Assembly: GCF_009925085.1 (NCBI RefSeq)
Contig: NZ_JAABNR010000005.1
Location: 186,001-250,000, forward strand
From: Stagnihabitans tardus
Lineage (GTDB): Bacteria; Pseudomonadota; Alphaproteobacteria; Rhodobacterales; Rhodobacteraceae
Direction of reading: 5' to 3'
DNA length: 64,000 nucleotides
Made by a program: the position numbers and the translations under genes. A model generated the notes under the pieces. It was not told where the DNA came from. It saw only the letters and a program-made list of their open reading frames with translations, and ran no database searches. Shown here piece by piece: positions 8,853 through 20,339 of the stretch (the stretch's first letter is position 1; every line of letters begins with the position of its first letter).

Positions 8853-9359
8853 GACCTGTCAGGTCCTTGATTTGAAACGCACCCCCGAAACGGGGTGCGT
8901 TTTCTTTTGTCCTGACCGTTTCGACGCCGAAAAGAGCCACAGTTGCTCTTTTGCCAGAGGGGGTGGGATTCGGGGCCAAGGACTTCGTGTCAAGCGCATA
9001 GATCGGTTGAAACGGGCGAAGCCGGGGCGATAACGTAGGACTGCGATTCACGACGACTTGGGGGACGACAGGGATTCTGGACCGGACAAATTGATGACTG
9101 CTGCTGCCGCTAACGTCGTCGAGTGATAAAAAAGGTTCCAGAACAGTGCATTGGCAGGTCAGAGCGGGCAAAAGACCCGACGACTCACGCAAAGGCCGGC
9201 GAACCGCCCCGGCCCTTGATGCGCCAGTGCCCGAAAGCAGGTGACCGGGTGACCCGGCCACGCTTTTGACCTGCCCGATCCGTTGGGGATCAGGAAAGAC
9301 AACATGAAAGGCGGAAAGCCCCCCCGGCTGCTCGGGGTGCGCGTTCCCGAACGGAAGAC
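8853..9359. other. Intergenic region rpsT-dnaA (dnaA leader/promoter)
   Basis: About 500 bp without a convincing gene. It holds the rpsT terminator, a second perfect inverted repeat AAAAGAGC-CACAGTT-GCTCTTTT (8930-8952) able to act as a bidirectional terminator, an AT-rich run GTGATAAAAAAGG near 9123, and CCGGGTGACCCGG near 9248. I found no TTATCCACA-type DnaA box on either strand, so this does not look like oriC. The dnaA promoter must lie here but I cannot place it. Confidence 0.6.
8875..8908 (+). terminator. Rho-independent terminator of rpsT
   Basis: Perfect 11-bp stem AAACGCACCCC (8875-8885) / GGGGTGCGTTT (8892-8902), six-base loop, followed by TCTTTTG. Lies 22 bp after the rpsT stop. 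Confidence 0.92.
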
Positions 9360-10700
9360 ATGACGCAAGAGACTTGGGGACAGGTAAGGGAAAAGCTGGT
9401 CGCACGCCTGGGGCGGCACAATTACACCTCCTGGATCGAACCTCTGAAGCTCTCCACCCTGGCGGAGGGTGTGGCGCAGTTCGAGGCACCCTCTTCCTTC
9501 ATCGGCAATTGGGTCAGCCGCAACTACACGGACCAGATCCTGAACGAGCTGCGCGCCTCGGGGGCCGAGGTCAGCCGCGTCGAATTCACCGTGACGGGCT
9601 TCGCCCAGCCCGAGCCGAAGAAAGCCGCCAAGCCCGCCGCGCCCAAGCGCGAAGAGGCCCTGCCGGGCGCGCCGCTTGATTCGCGCTTCACCTTCGACAC
9701 CTTCGTCGTGGGCAAGCCGAACGAGCTCGCCCATGCCGCCGCGCGTCGCGTGGCCGAGGGCGGGCCGGTGACCTTCAACCCGCTCTTCCTTTATGGCGGC
9801 GTGGGTCTGGGCAAGACCCACCTGATGCATGCCATCGCCCATGAGCTGACCGCGCGCTCGCCCGAGCTGCGGGTTCTGTATCTCTCGGCGGAACAGTTCA
9901 TGTATCGCTTCGTCCAGGCCCTGCGTGAAAAGCAGATCATGGATTTCAAGGAAATCTTCCGCTCGGTCGATGTGCTGATGGTCGATGACGTGCAGTTCAT
10001 CGCGGGCAAGGATTCGACGCAGGAAGAGTTCTTCCATACGTTCAACGCGCTCGTGGATCAGAACAAGCAGATCGTGATTTCCGCCGACCGCGCGCCGGGC
10101 GAGATCAAGGACCTGGAAGAGCGCATCAAGAGCCGCCTGCAATGCGGGCTGGTGGTTGATTTGCATCCGACGGATTACGAACTGCGCCTCGGCATCCTGC
10201 AGACCAAGGCGGAAGGCTATCGCAGCCAGTATCGGGGTCTTCAGATCGCTTCGGGCGTGCTGGAATTCCTGGCGCACCGCATCACGACCAATGTGCGTGT
10301 CCTGGAAGGTGCGCTGACGCGCCTCTTTGCCTTCGCTTCGCTGGTCGGTCGCGAAATCACCCTGGAGCTGGCGCAGGACTGCCTCGCCGATATCCTGCGC
10401 GCCAGCGACCGCAAGCTGACGGTCGAAGAAATCCAGCGCAAGGTGGCCGAGCATTACAACATTCGCCTCTCCGACATGATCGGGCCGAAGCGCCTGCGCA
10501 ACATCGCGCGGCCCCGGCAAGTGGCGATGTACCTGGCCAAGCACCTGACCTCGCGCTCCCTGCCCGAGATCGGGCGGCGCTTTGGCGGGCGCGATCACAC
10601 GACGATCATGCATGGCGTCAAGAAGATCGAAGAGCTGATCATGACCGACAGCCAGCTGAACGACGATCTGCAGCTTCTGAAGCGCCTATTGCAGGGTTGA
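9360..10700 (+). CDS. dnaA: Chromosomal replication initiator DnaA
   Basis: AAA+ initiator that binds DnaA boxes and unwinds oriC. 446 residues with all four domains: N-terminal WGQVREKLVARLG (DnaB/DiaA contact), a short Ala/Pro/Lys linker (about 85-105), AAA+ with Walker A GGVGLGKTH (146-154) and Walker B VLMVDD (205-210), and the C-terminal DNA-binding signature GGRDHTTIMHGVKKI. ATG 9360 follows GGAAGAC. Head of dnaA-dnaN-recF. Confidence 0.98.
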   Translation: MTQETWGQVREKLVARLGRHNYTSWIEPLKLSTLAEGVAQFEAPSSFIGNWVSRNYTDQILNELRASGAEVSRVEFTVTGFAQPEPKKAAKPAAPKREEALPGAPLDSRFTFDTFVVGKPNELAHAAARRVAEGGPVTFNPLFLYGGVGLGKTHLMHAIAHELTARSPELRVLYLSAEQFMYRFVQALREKQIMDFKEIFRSVDVLMVDDVQFIAGKDSTQEEFFHTFNALVDQNKQIVISADRAPGEIKDLEERIKSRLQCGLVVDLHPTDYELRLGILQTKAEGYRSQYRGLQIASGVLEFLAHRITTNVRVLEGALTRLFAFASLVGREITLELAQDCLADILRASDRKLTVEEIQRKVAEHYNIRLSDMIGPKRLRNIARPRQVAMYLAKHLTSRSLPEIGRRFGGRDHTTIMHGVKKIEELIMTDSQLNDDLQLLKRLLQG

Positions 10701-10705
10701 ACCTC

Positions 10706-10752
10706 TGTGGAAACTCGCTAGGGTCGGGTTCCCGGGCTGCGTGTCTATAGAA
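10706..10752 (+). promoter_or_regulatory. dnaA-dnaN spacer with a near DnaA box and a -10 element
   Basis: TGTGGAAAC at 10706-10714 matches a DnaA box (TGTGGATAA) at seven of nine positions. TATAGAAT at 10745-10752 is a plausible -10 for dnaN, 15 bases before its ATG; no good -35 is seen. Confidence 0.3.
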
Positions 10753-10766
10753 TGTAGGGATGGACG

Positions 10767-11885
10767 ATGAAACTTTCGATCGAACGGGCTGTGCTGCTCA
10801 AGGCGCTGGCGCAGGCGCAATCGGTGGTCGAACGGCGCAACACCATCCCGATCCTGGCCAATGTGCTCATCGAGGCCGAGGGCGCGACCGTGGCCTTCCG
10901 CGCCACCGACCTGGACATCGAGGTCCTGGACCGCGCGCCCGCCATGGTGGAGCGTGCGGGCGCGACCACGGTTTCTGCCGTGATGCTGCACGAGATCGTC
11001 CGCAAGCTCCCCGATGGCGCGCTGGTCGTGCTGGCGGCCGATGCGGCGGCGGGGCGGCTGGCGATCACGGCGGGGCGGTCGAGCTTCTCCTTGGCGACCC
11101 TGCCGCGTGAGGATTTCCCGGTCATGGCCTCGTCGGAATATGCGACGAATTTTGCGGCTCCGGCGCCCGTGCTGCGCAGGCTCTTCGACAAGGCGAAGTT
11201 TGCGATCTCGACCGAGGAGACGCGCTATTACCTGAACGGCGTCTATATGCATGTCGCGCGGGGCCCCGAGGGCACCGTTCTGCGCTGCGTGGCCACCGAT
11301 GGCCACCGCCTGGCGCAGATCGATGCGGCCTTGCCCGAGGGAGCCTCGGCCATGCCGGGCGTGATCGTTCCGCGCAAGACCGTGGGCGAGCTGCGCAAGC
11401 TTCTGGAAGACGACGAGGCGCAAATCGCGGTTTCCGTCAGTGAAACCAAGGTGCGCTTTGCGACGCCCCAGGTGACCTTGACGTCCAAGGTGATCGACGG
11501 GACCTTCCCGGATTACTCCCGCGTCATTCCCCAGGGCAATACCCGCAAGCTGGAGGTCGATGCGGCGGAGTTCGCCAAGGCGGTTGACCGGGTGGCGACG
11601 GTCTCGTCGGAGCGGTCTCGGGCGGTGAAGCTGACGCTGGAAGACGACCGGCTGATCCTCTCGGTCAATGCGCCCGACAGCGGCGCCGCCGAGGAAGAGC
11701 TTGCGGTCGCCTATGACGCCGACCGGCTGGAGATCGGCTTCAACGCCAAGTATCTTTTGGAAATCGCGGGGCAGGTCGATCGCGAGAACGCGGTCTTCCT
11801 GTTCAACGGCTCGGGCGATCCGACCTTGATGCGCGAGGGCAATGACATGTCGGCGACCTATGTCGTCATGCCGATGCGCGTGTGA
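10767..11885 (+). CDS. dnaN: DNA polymerase III beta subunit (sliding clamp)
   Basis: Ring-shaped processivity clamp. The 372-residue protein has three clamp subdomains, the family opening MKLSIERAVLLKALAQAQSV, ATDGHRLA in the middle domain and the C-terminal VVMPMRV that closes the hydrophobic partner pocket. Sits 66 bp after dnaA. Confidence 0.98.
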   Translation: MKLSIERAVLLKALAQAQSVVERRNTIPILANVLIEAEGATVAFRATDLDIEVLDRAPAMVERAGATTVSAVMLHEIVRKLPDGALVVLAADAAAGRLAITAGRSSFSLATLPREDFPVMASSEYATNFAAPAPVLRRLFDKAKFAISTEETRYYLNGVYMHVARGPEGTVLRCVATDGHRLAQIDAALPEGASAMPGVIVPRKTVGELRKLLEDDEAQIAVSVSETKVRFATPQVTLTSKVIDGTFPDYSRVIPQGNTRKLEVDAAEFAKAVDRVATVSSERSRAVKLTLEDDRLILSVNAPDSGAAEEELAVAYDADRLEIGFNAKYLLEIAGQVDRENAVFLFNGSGDPTLMREGNDMSATYVVMPMRV

Positions 11886-11890
11886 CATGC

Positions 11891-11939
11891 GCCGGGGCTC
11901 TGCCCCGGACCCCGGGATATTTGAGCCAGTATGAAAGGG
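11891..11939 (+). repeat. GATATTTG-type interspersed hairpin element between dnaN and recF
   Basis: A perfect hairpin CCGGGGC-TCT-GCCCCGG (11892-11908) is followed by GACCCCGGGATATTTGAGCC and AGTATGAAAGGG. The same layout occurs in reverse orientation at 60445-60498 and 34974-35030. All three sit just after gene ends. Here the element's AAAGGGAGG tail runs into the recF ribosome-binding region. Confidence 0.75.
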
Positions 11940-11945
11940 AGGCGG

Positions 11946-13022
11946 GTGAGCGGGCTTGCCATCACGCGCCTGACCTTGGGGATGTTCCGCAGCCATAGGG
12001 CGGCGGACCTGGCCTTTGACGGGCGGCCCGTGGCGATTTCCGGGCCCAATGGGGCGGGCAAGACCAATATCCTGGAGGCGGTGTCGCTGCTCTCGCCGGG
12101 GCGGGGGCTGCGGCGGGCTGCGGTGGGGGAACTGTCGCGGCGGCCCGAGGCTTTGGGCTGGCGGGTCAAGGCCGAGGTGCGGGGGCTGTCGGGGTCTCAC
12201 CTGGTCGAGACCTCCTCCGATGGCGAGGGCCCGCGCGAGGTGCGGATCGACGACAAGGCGGTGACGCAGACGGCTCTGGGGGGTGTCTTGCGGGTGCTCT
12301 GGCTGGTGCCCGCCATGGACCGGCTCTGGATCGAGGCGGCGGAGGGGCGGCGGCGCTTCCTTGACCGGGTCGTGCTGAGTTTCGTGCCTGACCATGGCGA
12401 GGTCTCCTTGGCCTATGAGAAGGCGATGCGCGACCGCAACCGGCTCTTGAAGGACCAGGTCAGTGATCCGCATTGGTATGCCGCGCTGGAGGCGCAGATG
12501 GCCGAGGCGGGCGCCCGGATCGCGGAGAACCGGCGCCTGGCGCTGGAGCGGCTGGCGGCGCAGGGCGAGGGGGCCTTTCCCCGGGCGGAGCTTTCGCTGG
12601 AGGGCGAGGTTGAAGACCTTGGCCTGGCCTTGGCGCAGGGGCGGCGGGCGGATATGGCGGCGGGGCGGACCCTGGTCGGCCCGCACCGGGTCGACCTGAG
12701 GGCCGTTTATGCGGCCAAGGGGATGGCGGCCGACCAATGCTCCACCGGCGAGCAGAAGGCGCTTCTGATCAGCCTGATCCTCGCCAATGCGCGGGCCCTG
12801 GCCGAGGATCTGGGGCGGGCCCCGGTGATCCTTCTGGATGAGGTGGCGGCGCATCTCGATCCCGGTCGCAGGGCGGCGCTGTATGACGAGATCTGTGCGT
12901 TGGGCGCCCAGGCCATCATGACCGGCACCGAGGAGGGGCTGTTTGACAGTCTGGGCGCGCGGGCGCAAAGCTTTCACCTGACCGAAACGGGGGGGGCATC
13001 ATGGATTTCGGACAAAGGGTGA
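11946..13022 (+). CDS. recF: DNA replication/repair protein RecF
   Basis: SMC-like ATPase that loads RecA at gaps. Walker A GPNGAGKTN (33-41), a signature region near CSTGEQKALL and Walker B VILLDEVAAHLD. I place the start at GTG 11946 ((M)SGLAITRLTLGMFRSH) because that is where family similarity begins. The in-frame ATG at 11931 lies inside a repeat element and has no ribosome site. From GTG the length is 358 residues. The end overlaps the next gene by 22 bases. Confidence 0.95.
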   Translation: MSGLAITRLTLGMFRSHRAADLAFDGRPVAISGPNGAGKTNILEAVSLLSPGRGLRRAAVGELSRRPEALGWRVKAEVRGLSGSHLVETSSDGEGPREVRIDDKAVTQTALGGVLRVLWLVPAMDRLWIEAAEGRRRFLDRVVLSFVPDHGEVSLAYEKAMRDRNRLLKDQVSDPHWYAALEAQMAEAGARIAENRRLALERLAAQGEGAFPRAELSLEGEVEDLGLALAQGRRADMAAGRTLVGPHRVDLRAVYAAKGMAADQCSTGEQKALLISLILANARALAEDLGRAPVILLDEVAAHLDPGRRAALYDEICALGAQAIMTGTEEGLFDSLGARAQSFHLTETGGASWISDKG

Positions 13023-13435
13023 CGCTGATTACCTTGGGCGTGCAGGACCTTGCCGCCGCGCGCGCCTTTTACGCCCGGCTGGGCTGGCAGGAGCATGGCG
13101 AAAGCCGCGAGAGCGTGGCCTTCTTCCAGCTTCATGGCGCCGCCCTGTCGCTCTTTGGCCGCGCGGCCCTGGCCGAGGATCAGGGGCGCCCCGGGGCGGC
13201 GCTTGGCACGGGCGCCATGACGCTGGCGCAGAATTTCGGCTCGGAGGCCGAGGTGGATGCGGCCTATGCCATGGCCCTTTCCGCCGGAGCCACGCCCCTG
13301 AAAGCGCCCGAGAAGGTGTTTTGGGGCGGCTATTCCGGCTATTTCGCAGACCCCGATGGCCATGTCTGGGAATTGGCCTTCAACCCCTATTGGGCCCTTT
13401 CCGCAGATGGCTCCCTGAGGCTTCCCGATGCATGA
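13001..13435 (+). CDS. VOC (glyoxalase/bleomycin-resistance) superfamily protein
   Basis: Single-domain vicinal-oxygen-chelate protein of 144 residues. It has the two beta-alpha-beta-beta-beta modules (VTLITLGVQDLAAARAFYARLGW and FADPDGHVWELAFNPYW). The C-terminal Glu of HVWELA is the usual metal ligand. The ATG lies inside the recF 3' end (22-base overlap), so expression is probably coupled to recF. Substrate unknown. Confidence 0.85.
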   Translation: MDFGQRVTLITLGVQDLAAARAFYARLGWQEHGESRESVAFFQLHGAALSLFGRAALAEDQGRPGAALGTGAMTLAQNFGSEAEVDAAYAMALSAGATPLKAPEKVFWGGYSGYFADPDGHVWELAFNPYWALSADGSLRLPDA

Positions 13436-13945
13436 GACGATCCCCGAATGGGCGCTGACAGCTGACGACGAGGCGCAGATCGCGGGCCTTCTGGCGCGCT
13501 GTTTCGACACGGATTTCGGCGGGCGGAGCTTCTTTCAGACCCGCCAGCACCTGCGCATCGTCCATCGCGCCCCCGGCATCGTCGCCCATATGGCGGTGCA
13601 ATTCCGCGCCATGCGGCTGGGCTCTCGGCTGATCACCGTGGCGGGGCTCGGCGATGTGGCGACCGACCCAAGCCAGCGCGGCAAGGGCCTGGCCGGGGCG
13701 CTTCTGACCCAGGCCATCGAGGTCGCGCGGCAAAGCCCGGCGGAGTTCTTCCTGCTGTTTGGCGACCGCCCGCTTTACGCCGGGGCCGGCTTTCGCCCCA
13801 TGCGCAACATGATCAAGTGGTGCGAGATGCGCGGCGCGGTCACGGGCGAGATCATGCGCGAACCGGCCGAGAGCCTGATGGTCCTGGAGCTGAAGGGCTC
13901 CTGGGACGAGACGGCCGAGCTCGATCTTTTGGGGAACCTGTTCTG

Positions 13946-13946
<1 letters not shown>
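13428..13946 (+). CDS. GNAT family N-acetyltransferase
   Basis: 172-residue GNAT fold with the acetyl-CoA pyrophosphate loop near VATDPSQRGKGLAGALL (motif A) and a following helix. LFGDRPLYAGAGF forms the C-terminal part, as in YhbS-like predicted acetyltransferases. Overlaps the VOC gene by eight bases and the LysE gene by one base (TGATG), so the three form one unit between recF and gyrB. Acceptor substrate unknown. Confidence 0.85.
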
Positions 13947-17087
<3,141 letters not shown>

Positions 17088-17105
17088 GGGCTCCGGCCTC
17101 GCTGC

Positions 17106-17131
17106 GTAGCCCGGGGTATACCCCGGGTTAC
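17106..17131. repeat. GTATAC palindrome, copy A
   Basis: A 26-bp near-perfect palindrome with the core CCCGGGGTATACCCCGGG flanked by GTAG and TTAC. It lies 18 bp after gyrB and supplies the stop codon (TAA, minus strand 17128-17130) of the convergent cupin gene. Probably also works as a bidirectional terminator. Confidence 0.85.
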
Positions 17132-17670
17132 AACGGCAGGAACCACAGCGCGAGGAATGGCCCTGTCCCCGCCCGCATCGCATGGGTGATGCCGGGCGGG
17201 TTGTAGATGAAACCCTCCAGCCCCGGGTCGGTCCAGTCCATGGCGCTGTTCCACCATTCTCCGGCGGTCAGGGGGATATAGACCTCGGCAGGCGCGTGGT
17301 CGTGGTCGGGATAGAGCGTCCCGGGGGCCATCACCGTCACGCCCACCCAAAGATCCTCGCGCCGTTCCAGGCCCTTGGGCCCCAGGATCACCGTATTGGC
17401 ATGGGCATCGTAATAGGCCTGGTCCGGGGTGGCCGTGGCCCGCCGCCCCCAGGACAGGCGCGGCGCCAGGGCCGCGAAGGCCTGGGCCAGGGGGGTCTTG
17501 GCCTCGGGCATCTGGTCGCAGACCGGCAGCCAGGCGGGCGCATCGGCGAGGGCGCCCGGCACCTGCCAGCGCGCCGTGACCTCGGCGGCCAGGGTGGCGG
17601 CGGGTCCGGTGCAGCGCCGCAGCGCCTCCTCGGCCAAGGCCAGGAAAGACTGAAGATCAGGGTCGCGCAT
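17128..17670 (-). CDS. DMSP-lyase-like cupin protein (DddL/DddQ family)
   Basis: 180-residue protein with a C-terminal cupin. The metal and active-site pattern is Y120, H123, H125, E129, Y131 and a distal H163 (in YPDHDHAPAEVY and GITHAM), the arrangement seen in bacterial dimethylsulfoniopropionate lyases that release DMS and acrylate. The N-terminal helical part also fits that family. True DMSP cleavage is not proven by motif alone; sugar or amino-acid cupins share the fold. It follows tRNA-Arg on the same strand by 14 bp. Its stop codon comes from an inserted palindrome. Confidence 0.65.
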   Translation of the reverse strand: MRDPDLQSFLALAEEALRRCTGPAATLAAEVTARWQVPGALADAPAWLPVCDQMPEAKTPLAQAFAALAPRLSWGRRATATPDQAYYDAHANTVILGPKGLERREDLWVGVTVMAPGTLYPDHDHAPAEVYIPLTAGEWWNSAMDWTDPGLEGFIYNPPGITHAMRAGTGPFLALWFLPL

Positions 17671-17684
17671 CGCAGCTCCAGTGC

Positions 17685-17760
17685 TGGTGACCCCGGATGG
17701 ATTCGAACCATCGACCTGCCGCTTAGGAGGCGGCCGCTCTATCCCCTGAGCTACGGGGCC
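17685..17760 (-). tRNA. tRNA-Arg (CCT)
   Basis: Read on the minus strand: acceptor GGCCCCG pairing CGGGGTC, D-arm GCTC...GAGC, anticodon stem GCCGC/GCGGC with loop CTCCTAA giving anticodon CCT, T-arm GATGG-TTCGAAT-CCATC, encoded CCA at 17687-17685. Reads AGG codons. Confidence 0.96.
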
Positions 17761-17830
17761 ATAAGGCCAGCACTGGGCTTGTCGCCCAATTTGCCCGCTT
17801 TGGCAACGGGTCAGGAAGGTGGGAAGAAAA

Positions 17831-17861
17831 GGGGGAGTGAATTTTGGCCCACCACTCCCCC
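17831..17861 (-). terminator. Inverted repeat with T-run on minus strand
   Basis: Perfect 9-bp stem GGGGGAGTG (17831-17839) / CACTCCCCC (17853-17861) with a 13-base loop. Four A's precede it on the plus strand, so a minus-strand transcript would show a hairpin followed by TTTT. It lies between tRNA-Arg and the LacI-type regulator and could stop antisense reading from the regulator's promoter region. Confidence 0.5.
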
Positions 17862-17920
17862 GTGCTTCCCCCGCGTCCAGGTTGAGAGCTTGCAGGACGC
17901 CGGAGATCTGTCCGGAAACT

Positions 17921-17946
17921 GGGTTCCGTTAGCGGTAACATAACCC
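17921..17946. promoter_or_regulatory. Palindromic operator of the LacI-family regulator
   Basis: A symmetric 26-bp site, GGGTT-nn-GTTA-nnnn-TAAC-nn-AACCC, centred 72 bp upstream of the regulator start. The inner GTTAnnnnTAAC matches the style of GntR (LacI-family) operators. It is flanked by a direct repeat CCGGAAAC (17912-17919 and 17945-17952). Autoregulation is the natural inference. Confidence 0.7.
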
Positions 17947-18005
17947 GGAAACCTTCTTTGGACAAGCGGAAGATTTGGGGGTAATGAGGGCGAAAAGGGG
18001 GACCC

Positions 18006-19031
18006 ATGGGCTCGGACGATCCACGCCGCACCTTGACCTTGCGCGATGTCTCGGAGGCCTCGGGGGTTTCCGAGATGACGGTCAGCCGCGTCCTGCGCCA
18101 GCGCGGCGATGTCTCCGACGCGACGCGGGAACGGGTGCTGAAGGCCGCACGGGAGCTGGGCTATGTGCCCAACAAGATCGCGGGGGCTCTGGCGAGCCAG
18201 CGGGTGAACCTGGTGGGGGTGGTGATTCCCTCGCTCTCCAACATGGTTTTCCCTGAAGTCATGACGGGGATTTCTGCGGTTCTGGAAAACACGGGCCTGC
18301 AACCCGTGGTTGGCGTTACGAATTACCTGCCCGAACGCGAAGAGAAGACCGTCTACGAGATGCTCTCCTGGCGGCCCTCGGGGCTGATCCTGGCGGGGCT
18401 GGAGCATTCGGCCGCCTCGCGCGCCATGCTGCGCCAGGCGGGGGTGCCGCTGGTCGAGATCATGGATATCGACGGCCAGCCGGTGGATTCGGCGGTGGGG
18501 ATCTCGCATCGCCGGGCGGGGCGGCAGATGGCGGAGGCCATCGTCGCCTCGGGCTATCGCAACATCGCCTTCATGGGCACGCAGATGCCCAACGACTTCC
18601 GCGCGAAGAAGCGGCTGGAGGGGTTCGAAGAGGCCCTGCGGCGGGCGGGTCTCGCCCTGGTTGACCGGGAGTATTACGACGGCGGCTCGGCGCTTTTGAA
18701 GGGGCGCGAGATGACGGCGGCGGTGTTGCGGCGCTCTCCGCAGGTGGATTTCCTCTATTATTCCAACGACATGATCGGGGCGGGCGGGCTTTTGTATTGC
18801 CTCGACCAGGGGATCGACGTGCCGGGCCGCGTGGGGCTTGCGGGTTTCAACGGGGTGGAGCTTCTGGACGGGCTGCCGCGGCGCCTGGCCACGATGGACG
18901 CCTGCCGGTTGGAGATCGGGACCAAGGCCGCGCAGATCATCGCGGCGCGGAATGCCGATCCGGAGCTTGGGCCGGAAGTGATCGAGCTTTTCCCGACGCT
19001 GCAACCCGGGGATACGATCCGCCAGCGGTAG
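18006..19031 (+). CDS. LacI/GntR-type transcriptional regulator
   Basis: 341-residue LacI-family repressor: N-terminal helix-turn-helix and hinge (LTLRDVSEASGVSEMTVSRV, about 10-29, then LGYVPNKIAGALAS) and a periplasmic-binding-protein-like effector domain (VVIPSLSNMVFPEV). Overall look is closest to the gluconate repressor GntR. No gluconate or sugar gene lies next to it, so its targets are elsewhere or it is an orphan. A palindromic operator sits in its own upstream region. Confidence 0.9.
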   Translation: MGSDDPRRTLTLRDVSEASGVSEMTVSRVLRQRGDVSDATRERVLKAARELGYVPNKIAGALASQRVNLVGVVIPSLSNMVFPEVMTGISAVLENTGLQPVVGVTNYLPEREEKTVYEMLSWRPSGLILAGLEHSAASRAMLRQAGVPLVEIMDIDGQPVDSAVGISHRRAGRQMAEAIVASGYRNIAFMGTQMPNDFRAKKRLEGFEEALRRAGLALVDREYYDGGSALLKGREMTAAVLRRSPQVDFLYYSNDMIGAGGLLYCLDQGIDVPGRVGLAGFNGVELLDGLPRRLATMDACRLEIGTKAAQIIAARNADPELGPEVIELFPTLQPGDTIRQR

Positions 19032-19088
19032 GCCGGTCAGCGCGGGCCGTGCTCCCGCCCACCCACCCCGCACGTCCCGCGCTGACCT

Positions 19089-20339
19089 TCACGCCAGAAG
19101 TTGCGCGCCGTTGTGGCCCTGGATGGTGACGTCGAGGATCGCGCCCTCGGCCTGGTCGGTGGCAAAGGCCACTTCGGTAAACTGCGGCGTGCGGCCCAGG
19201 CGGGGCGTTTCGACCAGAACCTGATGCCGCGCGCCCTGCTGCGCTTGCAGGTGACGCAGCAAAGCCGCATCCCCCGCCGCGCGCAGCCGCGCCGCACGTT
19301 CCTTGATCAGCGGGCCCTTGACCTGCGGCATCCGCGCCGCCGGGGTGCCCTTGCGGGGCGAATAGGGGAAGACATGCAGGAAGGTGAGGCGGCAGTCCTG
19401 AACCAGACGCAGGGTGTTTTCGAACATCTCCTCGGTCTCGGTCGGGAAGCCCGCGATCAGATCGGCGCCGAAGACCATATCGGGGCGGGCTTCGAGGGTC
19501 TCGGCGCAGAAGCGGATCGAATCCTCGCGCGAATGCCGCCGCTTCATCCGCTTCAAGGTCAGGTTGTCACCGGCCTGCAGGGAGAGATGCAGGTGGGGCA
19601 TCAGGCGGGGCTCGGTGGCGATGGCCTCGATCAGCGCCGGATCGGCCTCGATCGAATCGATGGAGGAGATCCGCAGGCGTTCGATCGTCGTCAGGGCGAG
19701 GATCTTCTGCACCAGTTGGCCCAGGTGCGGCGCGCCGGGCAGGTCGGCGCCCCAGGAGGTCAGGTCGACCCCGGTCAGCACGACCTCACGAAAACCCTTG
19801 TCGATCAGGCGTTTGATCTGGTCGATGACCACGCCCGCAGGGACGGAGCGCGAGTTCCCCCGCCCGAAGGGGATGATGCAGAAGGTGCAGCGATGGTCGC
19901 AGCCGTTCTGGACCTGGACGTAAGCCCGCTGGCGGCCGAAGCCGTCAATCAGGTGGCCCGCGGTCTCTTTCACCGACATGATGTCGTTGACCTGGACCTT
20001 TTCCGTGACGCCGATCAGGTCGGGCGCCGCCAGGCCCTCCCAGGTCGAGGCCTGCATCTTCTCATGGTTGCCCACGACGCGGGTGACCTCGGGCATCTCG
20101 GCGAAGGTCTCGGGCTCGGTCTGGGCCGCGCAGCCCGTCACGATGACCGGAGCGCCGGGGTTCTCGCGCGCCAGCCGCCGGATCTCCTGCTTGGCCTTGC
20201 GGACGGCCTCCGCCGTCACGGCGCAGGTGTTGACGATGACCGCGCCTTGCAGGCCAGCGGCCTCGGCCAGCTCTTTCATTGCCTCGGATTCATAGGCGTT
20301 CAGACGGCAACCCAGGGTCGCGAAGATCGGCACGCTCAT
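19089..20339 (-). CDS. mtaB: tRNA (t6A37) C2-methylthiotransferase MtaB
   Basis: Radical-SAM enzyme that adds a methylthio group to t6A37 of ANN-decoding tRNAs. 416 residues: N-terminal MiaB-type domain ([16 protein letters not shown]), radical-SAM cluster CDHRCTFC, and a C-terminal TRAM-like region. The N-terminal Cys residues (GCRLN, NTCAV, GCAAQ) bind the second Fe-S cluster. Start at 20339 overlaps the dapF stop by four bases. Its t6A-containing substrates include the tRNA-Lys encoded just upstream. Confidence 0.95.
   Translation of the reverse strand: MSVPIFATLGCRLNAYESEAMKELAEAAGLQGAVIVNTCAVTAEAVRKAKQEIRRLARENPGAPVIVTGCAAQTEPETFAEMPEVTRVVGNHEKMQASTWEGLAAPDLIGVTEKVQVNDIMSVKETAGHLIDGFGRQRAYVQVQNGCDHRCTFCIIPFGRGNSRSVPAGVVIDQIKRLIDKGFREVVLTGVDLTSWGADLPGAPHLGQLVQKILALTTIERLRISSIDSIEADPALIEAIATEPRLMPHLHLSLQAGDNLTLKRMKRRHSREDSIRFCAETLEARPDMVFGADLIAGFPTETEEMFENTLRLVQDCRLTFLHVFPYSPRKGTPAARMPQVKGPLIKERAARLRAAGDAALLRHLQAQQGARHQVLVETPRLGRTPQFTEVAFATDQAEGAILDVTIQGHNGAQLLA

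Noticed and set aside
8853-9359. oriC next to dnaA
   Set aside because: No DnaA-box cluster and only a modest AT-rich run; listed as dnaA leader instead.
10686-12977. 763-codon open frame on the minus strand opposite dnaN and recF
   Set aside because: High-GC shadow of real genes; composition is Arg/Gly/Pro/His-rich with no domain, and dnaN and recF on the other strand are certain.
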